In this document: positions 36,337 to 45,600 of the stretch, piece after piece | Position numbering within the stretch: the first letter of the stretch is position 1 | Layout: each line of letters starts with the position of its first letter | Assembly: GCA_018056685.1 (NCBI GenBank) | Contig: JAGPFC010000014.1 | Span: 1-64,000, forward strand | DNA: 64,000 bases | Reading direction: 5' to 3' | From: Smithella sp. | Lineage (GTDB): Bacteria; Desulfobacterota; Syntrophia; Syntrophales; Smithellaceae | Position numbers and translations under genes: made by a program | Notes under the pieces: model-generated | What the model saw: the letters and a program-made list of their open reading frames with translations, nothing else | The model's database searches: none | Told to the model about the DNA's origin: nothing

Positions 36337-37284
36337 ATGAAGATGGAAAAGTTACCGCTGGTCATCGTCAATTCACCAACCGCCACGGGCAAAACCAAAC
36401 TCGCTGTCGATCTGGCACGGGAGTTCGGCGGCGAAATCATCAGCGCCGATTCGATGCAGGTTTACCGTTACTTGGATATCGGTACAGCCAAACCGACCAT
36501 AAAAGAACGTGGGGGAATTATGCATCATTTGATTGATGTGGTTAATCCCGATGAAGAATTCAACGCGGCTTTGTTTGCGGAAAAGGCACGGGCCATCATT
36601 ACCGGATTGGCACAACAGGGGAAACCGGTTTTTGTCGTAGGCGGCACAGGGTTGTATATCCGGGCTCTGCTTCGGGGAATTATCGACACGCCGGACGTTG
36701 ATGAAAGTATCAGAAATTATTATCGCACCCTGCGGGACACGAACGGTAAGCAATATCTTTACGATATGCTGCTGCAACGGGATGCCGCTGCAGCCGCTCA
36801 GATTAATCCCAATGATTCGGTCAGAGTCATCCGGGCGCTTGAAGTTTTGGAACAAACCGGCGAATCTATAACCGTCAAACAAAAAAAGCATTCCTTCGCG
36901 GACTGTCCTTACTTAACCTACAAGATTGGCATTCAGGTTGATCGCCAAGCATTAAAGCAGAGGATTGAAGCACGCACTGATAAAATGATTGCTGATGGAT
37001 TGCTGGATGAAGTTAAAAAAGTTCTGGCGATGGGTTACAGCGAAAATCTGAAATCTTTAAAATCGCTGGGCTACAAACAGATTATCGGATTTTTCAACAA
37101 AATATACGGTTGGGACGAGGCGATCAATCTCATCAAACGCGATACCTGGCAGTACGCCCGCCGTCAGATGACCTGGTTTAACGCCGATAAGGAAATCAAC
37201 TGGTTTACTCCTCATTCAGGGGATATGATCAGAAGCCATGTCAAAAAATTTTGGGAAATAACATGCTCATCAGTACGACGGTAA
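36337..37284 (+). CDS. miaA: tRNA dimethylallyltransferase MiaA
   Basis: Transfers dimethylallyl to A37 of tRNAs reading UNN codons. It has 315 residues. Conserved blocks: SADSMQVYRYLDIGTAKP, HHLIDVVNPDE, VGGTGLYIRALL, and in the C-terminus SLGYKQIIGF and QYARRQMTWF. The P-loop reads NSPTATGKT, with Ser where the family almost always has Gly (GPTASGKT). The stop overlaps the start of the next gene by 22 bases. Confidence 0.93.
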   Translation: MKMEKLPLVIVNSPTATGKTKLAVDLAREFGGEIISADSMQVYRYLDIGTAKPTIKERGGIMHHLIDVVNPDEEFNAALFAEKARAIITGLAQQGKPVFVVGGTGLYIRALLRGIIDTPDVDESIRNYYRTLRDTNGKQYLYDMLLQRDAAAAAQINPNDSVRVIRALEVLEQTGESITVKQKKHSFADCPYLTYKIGIQVDRQALKQRIEARTDKMIADGLLDEVKKVLAMGYSENLKSLKSLGYKQIIGFFNKIYGWDEAINLIKRDTWQYARRQMTWFNADKEINWFTPHSGDMIRSHVKKFWEITCSSVRR

Positions 37285-38435
37285 TTATTCTTGGCATTCT
37301 ACTTGGCGGTTTTTTTATCTGGAAAAGATACCGGCTCCAGAAAGAAAACTTTCAGAAGCTTTCCGCGAAGCTCAGCGCCACAAACAATGTCAGGACGTTT
37401 GATAGCCATTCTTTGCAAGGAGAATACAGGGGACGCCGTTACGAATGCCGGTACTTTCCCGGTTCCAAGAACAGCCCCCCATCTTTTACGATTTCCATTT
37501 TCTTTAACTCTCCCGTTATTTTCAGCGTAAACAGGGAAGGAAGAGTGGAAAAGTTTTCCAAAAACATCGGTTTGACCTCCGAAATTCAGACCGGTGATCC
37601 TGCGTTTGATTCGACATTCTTTATTAATAGTGATGGAGAAATGTCTGCTTTACAAAATTATTTTTTCAACGTCGAAGTTCGGGAAGCCATAGGAGCTGTC
37701 TTTGCCGGCGGAATGACCATGAAAAGTATATCCTTTACCGCCGACAGAGTGAATGCCGTCATTTCGCCATTGTCACCGGAAGAAACGTCGCGGGTACCTG
37801 TGGAGATGGTTTTGGAAAAGCTGGATTTGCTGATCTCAGGGATGCCTTCCCTGAATGTTCCGCCAGCGACCCCTTTATTAAAAAAGTATGCACGTGCTGT
37901 TCCGGTGATTGTAACAGTTATCATTTTGAACATAACAGCCGTTGGTTTGCTGGTAGCCGGATTGAATCTTTATAAACCTTTGCGTTTTGCCTTCTCGATA
38001 AAATCATTTCAATATTCCATCCCTGCCGCAATCCTTTTTCTATGCATAGCATTTCAGATGGTCAAGGGACGTTCCTCTTCCCATACGATCTTTATCCCTC
38101 TGGCCATTTTTTCTCTGACAGGATTTTTGGTTGGCGGTTTATCATGGATGATATTTTTTAACGGCTATCTTGACCAGGGGCCTGTCGGTGATCACCTGGT
38201 AACTGTAACAGAAAAGTATTATACGACGCATAAGGGTGACCGCAAATACTACGCGAAATTTGATTCCTGGAAGACACCCGGAGAAATCGATAAGATTTCC
38301 GTCAATAGAAGTATCTACAATGCAATTGATGCGACAGGCAAAATTCTGATCAAGACAAGGCCGGGCTATTTCGCTCAGGAGTGGTTGGTGGATGTCAGGC
38401 CCGAAAAGAGCATGAGTGAGCAACCGCAGCAGTAA
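37263..38435 (+). CDS. Membrane protein with DUF3592-like C-terminal part
   Basis: A 390-residue protein I cannot name. It has one N-terminal helix (about 2-18), a soluble beta-rich part of about 190 residues, three helices at roughly 213-305, and a C-terminal extracytoplasmic or cytosolic part. The C-terminus (VTEKYYTTHKGDRKYYAKF ... RPGYFAQEWLVD) resembles DUF3592-type domains. It starts inside miaA (ATG 37263 after GGGA) and so is probably coupled to it, although no functional link with tRNA modification is evident. Confidence 0.7.
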   Translation: MLISTTVIILGILLGGFFIWKRYRLQKENFQKLSAKLSATNNVRTFDSHSLQGEYRGRRYECRYFPGSKNSPPSFTISIFFNSPVIFSVNREGRVEKFSKNIGLTSEIQTGDPAFDSTFFINSDGEMSALQNYFFNVEVREAIGAVFAGGMTMKSISFTADRVNAVISPLSPEETSRVPVEMVLEKLDLLISGMPSLNVPPATPLLKKYARAVPVIVTVIILNITAVGLLVAGLNLYKPLRFAFSIKSFQYSIPAAILFLCIAFQMVKGRSSSHTIFIPLAIFSLTGFLVGGLSWMIFFNGYLDQGPVGDHLVTVTEKYYTTHKGDRKYYAKFDSWKTPGEIDKISVNRSIYNAIDATGKILIKTRPGYFAQEWLVDVRPEKSMSEQPQQ

Positions 38436-38477
38436 AAAAACATATTTCCGGAAGTGTCGAAGAATCTGCAATATTGC

Positions 38478-38504
38478 TTGACTAAAACCGCTTCTAAAGA
38501 TAAT
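38478..38504 (+). promoter_or_regulatory. Possible promoter of the TPR/SLH lipoprotein gene
   Basis: TTGACT (38478-38483) and GATAAT (38499-38504), 15 bases apart. An alternative -10 box, TAATGA, gives 17-base spacing. Confidence 0.4.
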
Positions 38505-38533
38505 GATATCAGCCGGTTTTAGGAAGAAATAAT

Positions 38534-39745
38534 ATGAAACCTGAAAGAAGCAGAATATTCATTTTGCCATTCATTATATGCGCCATGGTCTTGTCTCTGA
38601 TTTCCTGTGGTCCGGCTACCCGGGAATCGGTCAGCCAACTGGACACCCCCGGCCATCATACCTATGCCGGTTTGAAGCTTCTGGGTTTGGGTAAATATGC
38701 CGATGCCCGGCGGGAGTTCAAGATGGCCATTCAGCTCGATAGCAATTATTCCAAAGCCTATACCGGACATGCCCTGGTGAACATTGAAACGGGTAAATTC
38801 GAAAACGCAGCGGATGACTTGGACGCAGCCCTGAAAAACGCTCAGACGGATGATGAAAAACTTTTTGTCAATCTGGCAAAAATCCGCTACTACACGATGA
38901 ACAAATCCGATCAGAACTGGCTCGAACTTGCAAAAAATCATTTTCGTGTGGCTGTGCTGATCAATCCCAGATTCGCTCCGGCGTACTATTACATGGGGCT
39001 GGCCTATAAAGAAGCCTTGGAATTCAATTTTGCCAATCAGATGTTCACCAGAGTGACTGAATTGCAATCAGATCATATGGCTGAAGCCGAGGCTCAGTTG
39101 AAGTTTATCGATAAGTATATATTGGCCAAACCGTCAACGCAGGCCGGCAAGCGAGTCGCCAACGCGGAGAAGATGACCCGGGCGGATGCGGCAGCTCTTT
39201 TCGTTGAAGAACTGAAAATCAGGGAATGGATGGGAAGACCGACGACCCTATCTGAAGAAAAGAAAGCCGCAATGGCCGATAAAGCTCCGATGCAGGAGAA
39301 AGCGTCAGAACCGGCCGTAACCGGAGGGGTGCTTCACGCGCCGCCGCCTCCGCTGGCCAATGATATTTTCGATCATCCGAACAAGTCTTATATTGAAGAA
39401 ATCTTGAAAACAGGCGTGCGTGGTCTGGAGAATGACCCGAATGGTAATTTCAAGCCGAATGAAATCATATCCCGCGGCGAATACGCTTTGATGCTGGAAG
39501 GTATCTTAATCAAAATCACCGGTGAAAATTATCTGGCCACCAAACATTTAAAAACAAAATCGACATTTCCGGATGTGCCGACGGATATGCCGTATTACAA
39601 TGCCATTATGACGGTGACATCTCTGGACCTTATGACGGTGCAAAACTTCAAAACAGGGGAGTTCGCACCCTTGAAGCCGTTATCCGGACTGGAGGCTCTG
39701 ATTATTCTCCGCAAGCTTAAGGATAAGTTTGTGTTTAATAAATAA
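38534..39745 (+). CDS. TPR lipoprotein with S-layer-homology-like C-terminus
   Basis: A 403-residue lipoprotein with lipobox LISC (Cys25). Residues about 42-195 are TPR-like repeats (YAGLKLLGLGKYADARREF, YYYMGLAYKEAL). The C-terminal half has a first MTRADAAALFVEEL element and then two SLH-like units of about 50-60 residues, FDHPNKSYIEEIL...ISRGEYALML and FPDVPTDMPYYNAI. A Pro-rich linker (HAPPPPLA) joins them. SLH units often bind cell-surface polymers. Here they follow a lipid anchor and TPRs, so a scaffold in the periplasm or outer membrane is likely. ATG 38534 is clear. A terminator follows before valS. Confidence 0.82.
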   Translation: MKPERSRIFILPFIICAMVLSLISCGPATRESVSQLDTPGHHTYAGLKLLGLGKYADARREFKMAIQLDSNYSKAYTGHALVNIETGKFENAADDLDAALKNAQTDDEKLFVNLAKIRYYTMNKSDQNWLELAKNHFRVAVLINPRFAPAYYYMGLAYKEALEFNFANQMFTRVTELQSDHMAEAEAQLKFIDKYILAKPSTQAGKRVANAEKMTRADAAALFVEELKIREWMGRPTTLSEEKKAAMADKAPMQEKASEPAVTGGVLHAPPPPLANDIFDHPNKSYIEEILKTGVRGLENDPNGNFKPNEIISRGEYALMLEGILIKITGENYLATKHLKTKSTFPDVPTDMPYYNAIMTVTSLDLMTVQNFKTGEFAPLKPLSGLEALIILRKLKDKFVFNK

Positions 39746-39773
39746 GCTATTGAAATATAAAATGAAGTGCGAT

Positions 39774-39794
39774 AAGGGCGTCAAGCCCTTTTTT
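39774..39794 (+). terminator. Rho-independent terminator before valS
   Basis: AAGGGC (39774-39779) pairs with GCCCTT (39785-39790) around a 5-base loop, then T residues to 39794. Confidence 0.75.
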
Positions 39795-39839
39795 AGTGAT
39801 ACACAAGTCTAGGAAGTATTGAAGGAGTGAAAAAAACAA

Positions 39840-42494
39840 ATGGCAAAACGAGAATTAGGCAAGGCTTTTGAACCGGCCGCTGCCGAAAAAAGATTATACG
39901 AATACTGGTTGAAAAATAAATATTTTCACGCACAGGATAAAAGTGATGCGCCGGCATTCTCAATCGTGATTCCGCCTCCGAATGTTACGGGCATGCTGCA
40001 CATGGGACACGCGCTGAATAATACCCTGCAGGACATCATCATCCGTTTCAAAAGAATGCAGGGGTATAACACGCTCTGGATGCCGGGCACGGATCACGCC
40101 GGCATCGCCACGCAAAACGTCGTTGAACAGCAATTATTGAAGGAAGGAACTTCCCGCCATGAACTGGGACGCGAGAAATTTATCGCCCGCGTCTGGGAGT
40201 GGCGTAAACAGTACGGTGGTGTCATTATCAACCAGCTCAAGAGACTCGGCTGTTCGTGTGACTGGGAAAGAGAACGCTTTACCATGGATGAGGGATTATC
40301 CCACGCGGTACGCGAAGTTTTTGTCCGGCTTTACAATGAGGGAATGATTTATCAGGGCGATTACATCGTCAACTGGTGCCCGCGCTGTCACACCGCTATT
40401 TCCGATCTGGAAGTGGAATTCAAACAGGATCAGAGCTTCCTCTGGAATATCCGTTATCCGTTTGCTGACGGCCAGGGTGAAATCGTTGTGGCTACCACCC
40501 GACCGGAAACCATGCTGGGTGATACAGCGGTAGCCGTTCATCCCGACGACAAACGATACACCAACATCATCGGCAAAGACGTTATTTTGCCTCTGATGAA
40601 CAAGAAGATTCCGGTGATTGCCGATGATTATGTCACGATGGATTTCGGTTCCGGCGCCGTTAAAATTACGCCCGCTTCCGATCCCAATGACTTTGCGATG
40701 GCGCAGAGACACCATCTGGAAATCATCACGGTCATCGACGGCAAGGGATTTATCAACGAAAACGGCGGTGCCTACAAAGGGCAGGATCGTTATGCTGCGC
40801 GCCAGAATATCATTACCGATCTGGAAAAGGGCGGCTATCTGGTCGGCACAGAGCCTTACGCGCATAACGTCGGCCAGTGTTATCGCTGCAAGACGGACAT
40901 CGAACCGATGGTTTCCAAACAGTGGTTTGTCAAAATCAAGCCTCTGGCCAAACAGGCGATCGCCGCCGTGGTCAAGGAGAAAACAAAGATTATTCCCAAA
41001 ACCTGGGAAGCCACTTACTTTGACTGGATGAACAACATCCGCGACTGGTGTATTTCCCGTCAACTCTGGTGGGGGCACCGTATCCCCGTGTGGTATTGTG
41101 AAGGTTGTAAAAAAGTCATTGTGTCCACAACGGATCCTGACAAGTGTCCCGACTGCGGCGGTACGGCCTTGAATCAGGACGAAGACGTCCTGGATACCTG
41201 GTTCAGTTCAGCGCTCTGGCCGTTCTCCACGATGGGTTGGCCGGAAAAAACGGAAGCTTTAAAAACTTTTTACCCGACCTCTCTTCTCATCACCGGTTTC
41301 GATATTCTCTTTTTCTGGGTTGCCCGGATGATGATGATGGGCCTTTACGTGATGAAAGACATACCCTTCCGGCACGTTTATTTGCACGCGCTCGTTCGGG
41401 ATGAAAAAGGCGAAAAGATGAGCAAGTCAAAAGGCAATATCATCGATCCTCTGCTGATGATTGATCAATATGGCACTGACGCTTTTCGCTTCACACTGGC
41501 CGCCTATACGGCACAGGGACGTGACGTGCGCCTTTCGCCGGAACGTATCGAAGGTTACAAATTTTTTGTCAATAAGATCTGGAACGCTTCCAAGTTAACC
41601 TTCACCAATCTTGAAGATTATGACGAATCCATATCTGTTGTTGAAGACTCCCTGCCGGATCAATGGATCAAGACGAAACTCAACGAGGCGATAGAAGAGG
41701 TAACCGCAAGTTTGGATGACTACCGTTTTAATGATGCCGCCGCCGCTGTTTATCGATTTATCTGGCACGAACTTTGTGACTGGTATCTGGAGTTAAGCAA
41801 ACCTGTTTTTTATGGCAAGGGAACGCCGGAACAACGACGGGCAGCCCAGGGGACATTGTCTGAGGTCTTTCAGAAGATGTTGCAGTTGTTGCATCCTTTT
41901 ATGCCTTTCCTCACGGAAGAACTCTGGCAGGTCTTGAAGGGCAGCGATAAAGATTCCATTATGGTCAGCCATTTCCCAGTGGTGAATGAAGCCTGGAAAA
42001 ACGATGAAGCGGAAAAAGAAATGGAGATGATCATGGAAATCATCACGTCCATCCGCAACATCCGTGGTGAAATGCGTATTGCGCCGTCACAAAAACTGAA
42101 TGTTTTGATTTCCGCCGCCGATGAACACAGCCGGAAGATGATAGAAAATGATCAGCACTATATTGTCAATCTGGCCAATCTCGAATCTCTGAAAGTGGAA
42201 CTGAATATGGTTGAACCCAAGGGAGTGGCCACCGCGGTTACCGGTTCGACAAAAATATATGTTCCCTTGGAGGGGGTTGTCGATGTTTCCGCAGAGAAGG
42301 CAAGATTGGAAAAAGAACTGGGCAAGATCATCAAAGATCTGGAGCAGTGTTCGAAAAAACTGGCGAACCGCGACTTCCGTGCCAAAGCCGCTCCGGATAT
42401 CATTCAGAAAGAAGAAGATAAATTGAAAGACCTCCAGAAGAAATTTACCACTCTGGAAGGGGCGCTAAAAAAATTAAAAGGGCTTTCCGCGTGA
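39840..42494 (+). CDS. valS: Valyl-tRNA synthetase
   Basis: Class Ia synthetase charging tRNA-Val, 884 residues. HIGH is HMGH in GMLHMGHALNNT, KMSKS is in GEKMSKSKGNIIDP, and the editing domain has VATTRPETMLGDTAVAVHP. A C-terminal coiled-coil arm (about 800-884) is rich in Lys and Glu. Zinc-type Cys pairs occur (CPRCHT; CPDCGG). The ATG follows GAAGGAGTG. No T-box leader fits the 45 bases after the upstream terminator. Its stop overlaps the nadC GTG by GTGA. Confidence 0.96.
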   Translation: MAKRELGKAFEPAAAEKRLYEYWLKNKYFHAQDKSDAPAFSIVIPPPNVTGMLHMGHALNNTLQDIIIRFKRMQGYNTLWMPGTDHAGIATQNVVEQQLLKEGTSRHELGREKFIARVWEWRKQYGGVIINQLKRLGCSCDWERERFTMDEGLSHAVREVFVRLYNEGMIYQGDYIVNWCPRCHTAISDLEVEFKQDQSFLWNIRYPFADGQGEIVVATTRPETMLGDTAVAVHPDDKRYTNIIGKDVILPLMNKKIPVIADDYVTMDFGSGAVKITPASDPNDFAMAQRHHLEIITVIDGKGFINENGGAYKGQDRYAARQNIITDLEKGGYLVGTEPYAHNVGQCYRCKTDIEPMVSKQWFVKIKPLAKQAIAAVVKEKTKIIPKTWEATYFDWMNNIRDWCISRQLWWGHRIPVWYCEGCKKVIVSTTDPDKCPDCGGTALNQDEDVLDTWFSSALWPFSTMGWPEKTEALKTFYPTSLLITGFDILFFWVARMMMMGLYVMKDIPFRHVYLHALVRDEKGEKMSKSKGNIIDPLLMIDQYGTDAFRFTLAAYTAQGRDVRLSPERIEGYKFFVNKIWNASKLTFTNLEDYDESISVVEDSLPDQWIKTKLNEAIEEVTASLDDYRFNDAAAAVYRFIWHELCDWYLELSKPVFYGKGTPEQRRAAQGTLSEVFQKMLQLLHPFMPFLTEELWQVLKGSDKDSIMVSHFPVVNEAWKNDEAEKEMEMIMEIITSIRNIRGEMRIAPSQKLNVLISAADEHSRKMIENDQHYIVNLANLESLKVELNMVEPKGVATAVTGSTKIYVPLEGVVDVSAEKARLEKELGKIIKDLEQCSKKLANRDFRAKAAPDIIQKEEDKLKDLQKKFTTLEGALKKLKGLSA

Positions 42495-43327
42495 CCGACA
42501 AAAAAATATTAAAGATTATCCAGAATGCTCTGCGTGAAGATATCGGTACCGGCGATATTACAACGCTTTCCACGGTCAACAGCCGAAAAAAGGGGAGGGC
42601 GCTGGCTGTGGCCAAAGATGATTTTATCGTGGCGGGCATGGATGTCTTTGAGGAGACTTTTCAATCGGTCGATCAGAATATCAAAGTAAAAAAATTGATC
42701 AAAGACGGCTGTCCGGCGAAAAAAGGTGATATTCTTGCGGAAGTATCCGGCAGCTTATCAGGTATTCTACAGGCGGAAAGAGTTTCTTTGAATCTGTTGC
42801 AACGCATGTGCGGCATTGCCACTCTGACCTCGCAGTATGTGAAAGCCGTCCGGGGCACCAGGGCGAAGATTCTGGATACACGCAAGACGGCTCCGGGATT
42901 GCGCGTTTTGGATAAACTGGCCGTAAAACTGGGCGGGGGCACCAATCACCGTATCGGTTTGTATGACGGCGTTCTGATCAAAGACAACCATATTGAGGCG
43001 GCTGGAAGTATCACTGCCGCGGTTAAAGCCGTGAGAAAAAATCTTTCCCGGTCGATGAAAATTGAAGTGGAAACAAAAAATATCCCGGAAGTCAGGGAAG
43101 CGCTTTCCTGCGGAGTCGAAATCATCATGCTGGATAATATGACCATACCGGTGATGAAAAAGGCCGTTGCTTTGGTTGCCGGACGGGCGTTGCTGGAAGC
43201 TTCAGGTAATGTCAGTCTTCAAAACGTGGCCGATATCGCCGCCATCGGTGTGGATTTTATTTCGGTTGGTGCTCTCACGCATTCGGTAAAGGCAGCCGAT
43301 ATCTCACTGAACATCAAATCCTGTTAG
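42491..43327 (+). CDS. nadC: Nicotinate-nucleotide pyrophosphorylase (carboxylating)
   Basis: Quinolinate phosphoribosyltransferase, which makes nicotinate mononucleotide in de novo NAD synthesis. It has 278 residues. Family blocks include REDIGTGDITT, RMCGIATLTSQY, DTRKTAPGLR, KLGGGTNHRIGLYDGVLIKD and GVDFISVGALTHS. The GTG start overlaps the valS stop by four bases. The birA and coaX genes follow, so the run valS-nadC-birA-coaX-coaE groups cofactor genes. Confidence 0.95.
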   Translation: MTDKKILKIIQNALREDIGTGDITTLSTVNSRKKGRALAVAKDDFIVAGMDVFEETFQSVDQNIKVKKLIKDGCPAKKGDILAEVSGSLSGILQAERVSLNLLQRMCGIATLTSQYVKAVRGTRAKILDTRKTAPGLRVLDKLAVKLGGGTNHRIGLYDGVLIKDNHIEAAGSITAAVKAVRKNLSRSMKIEVETKNIPEVREALSCGVEIIMLDNMTIPVMKKAVALVAGRALLEASGNVSLQNVADIAAIGVDFISVGALTHSVKAADISLNIKSC

Positions 43328-43354
43328 TTTCTTCGTCTAAAATAATAATCTTTT

Positions 43355-44161
43355 ATGAATAAGCCTGTCAATATCGATTGGGATTTAAAGAAACTGAAGG
43401 ACAGGTTTGCGGTTAAGTTATTCGGTCATCCGCTTTATTATTTTTCTGAAACCGGATCAACCAATGACGAAGCCCTGGCTCTGGGGAATGCCGGAGTACC
43501 TGAAGGAACAGTTGTCCTTGCCGATCGGCAGAGCAGGGGAAAAGGGCGGTTTCAAAGGATCTGGCATTCTCCGGCGGGTTCCAATGTTTACACTTCCATA
43601 ATTTTAAAACCGCAGATAGCGTCGTCAGAGGCATCTCAAATTCCCATCATGGCAGGTGTTGCCGTTGCCGAGACATTAAACGCTTATTGTCCGGATCCTG
43701 TCAACGTGAAATGGCCGAATGATGTCTTGATTCATCACAAGAAAGTCTGTGGAATTCTTTCCCAGGCGAAATTGACCGGGAAGAAAATAGATTTTATCGT
43801 TTTGGGAATCGGCATCAATGTCAATCTTCAAAAAAAGGAATTATCAAAAGAAATTCGTGATACGGCTACTTCTCTGGCAATAGAAACCGGCGGGATAATT
43901 TCCCGCATGGACTTGATAATTAGTCTCTATGAAAATCTGGAGAAATGGTATAAAAAGCTAATTCAAGAGGGATTCGATCCGATTAAAAAGTGTTGCCTGA
44001 AAATGATGCCGATGATCGGACAAACGGTTCAGGTTGCCTTCGGAGAAGAATTGCTGGAAGGGAAGGCGACGGGCATGGATGACGACGGCGCCCTGATCCT
44101 TCTGACAGAAAAAAATAGGGAAATAAGAGTCTCGGCGGGAGACGCTACCATCAAGAGGTGA
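43355..44161 (+). CDS. birA: Biotin-acetyl-CoA-carboxylase ligase (short form)
   Basis: Attaches biotin to the carrier domain of carboxylases, 268 residues. The biotinyl-AMP loop is [19 protein letters not shown], and KWPNDVLI and GIGINVN are present. The N-terminal winged-helix repressor domain of E. coli BirA is missing, so it should be an enzyme only. The C-terminal SH3-like part is present. It is 27 bases after nadC and ends just before the coaX ribosome site. Confidence 0.93.
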   Translation: MNKPVNIDWDLKKLKDRFAVKLFGHPLYYFSETGSTNDEALALGNAGVPEGTVVLADRQSRGKGRFQRIWHSPAGSNVYTSIILKPQIASSEASQIPIMAGVAVAETLNAYCPDPVNVKWPNDVLIHHKKVCGILSQAKLTGKKIDFIVLGIGINVNLQKKELSKEIRDTATSLAIETGGIISRMDLIISLYENLEKWYKKLIQEGFDPIKKCCLKMMPMIGQTVQVAFGEELLEGKATGMDDDGALILLTEKNREIRVSAGDATIKR

Positions 44162-44166
44162 GAGAT

Positions 44167-44943
44167 ATGCTTTTAGTAATTGACGTGGGCAACACCAATA
44201 CGGTTCTGGGGCTTTATGATGATGAAACTTTGCTGCATGATTGGCGTATCCGGACGGAGATTGATCATACGATAGATGAATACGGTGTCTTGATCTACAA
44301 TTTGTATCAATCCAGTCGAATGAAGGCAAAAGAAATCAAGGCAATAACCGATATCATTATTTCGTGTGTGGTACCGCCCATGCTCAATATCCTTGAACCG
44401 CTTTGCGTGAAGTATTTTAACGTTAAACCTCTGATTGTGGGGCCGGGCATAAAGACGGGGATGCCTATTTTTTATGACAATCCCAAAGAAGTCGGGGCTG
44501 ACCGAATCGTCAATGCTGTTGCGGCATATAATAAATACCGCAAAGAATCGATCATCGTGGATTTCGGTACGGCAACGACGTTTGATTATGTTTCACCCAA
44601 AGGAGAATATATGGGGGGCTGCATTGCTCCGGGAATCGTCATTTCCATTGAAGCACTTTTTGAAAGGGCTTCCAAATTACCGCGGGTGGAATTCAGCAAA
44701 CCGAAAACAGTGATTACGAAAGATACCGTCAGCGCCATTCAGGCCGGAATTATGTTCGGATATGCCGGACTGGTGGACGGAATTGTCAATAGAATGAAAG
44801 CGGAAGTGAAGACCAAACCCCTAGTGCTTGCAACCGGTGGTCTGGCCAATGTTATCGCGCCGGAGACCAAGACTATTGAGAAGATAGAAGATATGCTGAC
44901 ACTGGACGGACTGCGTATCATCTATGAGCTCAACAAGAAGTAA
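44167..44943 (+). CDS. coaX: Type III pantothenate kinase
   Basis: First step of CoA synthesis, phosphorylating pantothenate. This CoaX-type ASKHA kinase has 258 residues. [10 protein letters not shown] at 6-15, [11 protein letters not shown], and the phosphate block [10 protein letters not shown] are diagnostic. The ATG at 44167 is preferred over an in-frame GTG at 44158 because GAGGTGAG lies just upstream. coaE follows 3 bases after the stop, so the first and last CoA steps are paired. Confidence 0.95.
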   Translation: MLLVIDVGNTNTVLGLYDDETLLHDWRIRTEIDHTIDEYGVLIYNLYQSSRMKAKEIKAITDIIISCVVPPMLNILEPLCVKYFNVKPLIVGPGIKTGMPIFYDNPKEVGADRIVNAVAAYNKYRKESIIVDFGTATTFDYVSPKGEYMGGCIAPGIVISIEALFERASKLPRVEFSKPKTVITKDTVSAIQAGIMFGYAGLVDGIVNRMKAEVKTKPLVLATGGLANVIAPETKTIEKIEDMLTLDGLRIIYELNKK

Positions 44944-44946
44944 ACC

Positions 44947-45600
44947 ATGTTGAATGTCGGATTGACAGGCGGCATTGCCTGCGGCAAATCAACGGTTGCC
45001 GGAATGTTTGTGGAAAAGGGAGCGTATCTGATTGATTTTGACAGGCTTGCTCATCAGGTGCAGGAAAAGGGAAAACCGGCGTGGCAGAAAATTGTTGATT
45101 ATTTTGGTAAGGTGATTCTCGCGCAGGACGGAACCATCGATCGCGTTAAACTGGGCAACATTGTTTTTGCTGATAAAAATAAACTCGCCGAGCTGAATAA
45201 AATCGTTCATCCGTTTGTTTACGGAGAATGGGATGCTCGATTGGAAAAAATAAAAAGGAAGGACGCGCACGCTATCGTGCTTGCGGATATTCCTCTTTTG
45301 TTTGAAGGCAATAAGCAGCATCTTTTTGATTTGACCATGCTGGTGTTGATTGATCCTGAAGAACAAATCAATCGTTTGATCAAGCGCAATAAGATCAGCA
45401 GGGATGAGGCCGAGAAGAGGTTAAAGAGCCAGATGCCCATCCAGGAAAAGAAAGCGCTGGCGGATATTGTTATTGAAAATCGTGGAAGTATCTCAGAAAC
45501 AAGGAAAATAGTTGAAGAAACATGGCACCATTTATTGAAATTGGAAAAACAAAAAAATCAATTGATTTTAAAACATAAGAATGGAGGAAAAAATGATTGA
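44947..45600 (+). CDS. coaE: Dephospho-CoA kinase
   Basis: Final step of CoA synthesis. It has 217 residues with P-loop GLTGGIACGKST at 5-16, IDFDRLAHQV, and the C-terminal RNKISRDEAEKRLKSQMP lid region. It overlaps the carbonic anhydrase start by 8 bases and carries that gene's ribosome site. Confidence 0.94.
   Translation: MLNVGLTGGIACGKSTVAGMFVEKGAYLIDFDRLAHQVQEKGKPAWQKIVDYFGKVILAQDGTIDRVKLGNIVFADKNKLAELNKIVHPFVYGEWDARLEKIKRKDAHAIVLADIPLLFEGNKQHLFDLTMLVLIDPEEQINRLIKRNKISRDEAEKRLKSQMPIQEKKALADIVIENRGSISETRKIVEETWHHLLKLEKQKNQLILKHKNGGKND

Noticed and set aside
39795..39839. T-box leader for valS
   Set aside because: Only 45 bases separate the upstream terminator from the ATG, too short for a T-box.
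40296..41078. 260-residue open frame antisense to valS
   Set aside because: It mirrors a strongly conserved synthetase frame, lacks a ribosome site, and its protein has no recognisable domain.
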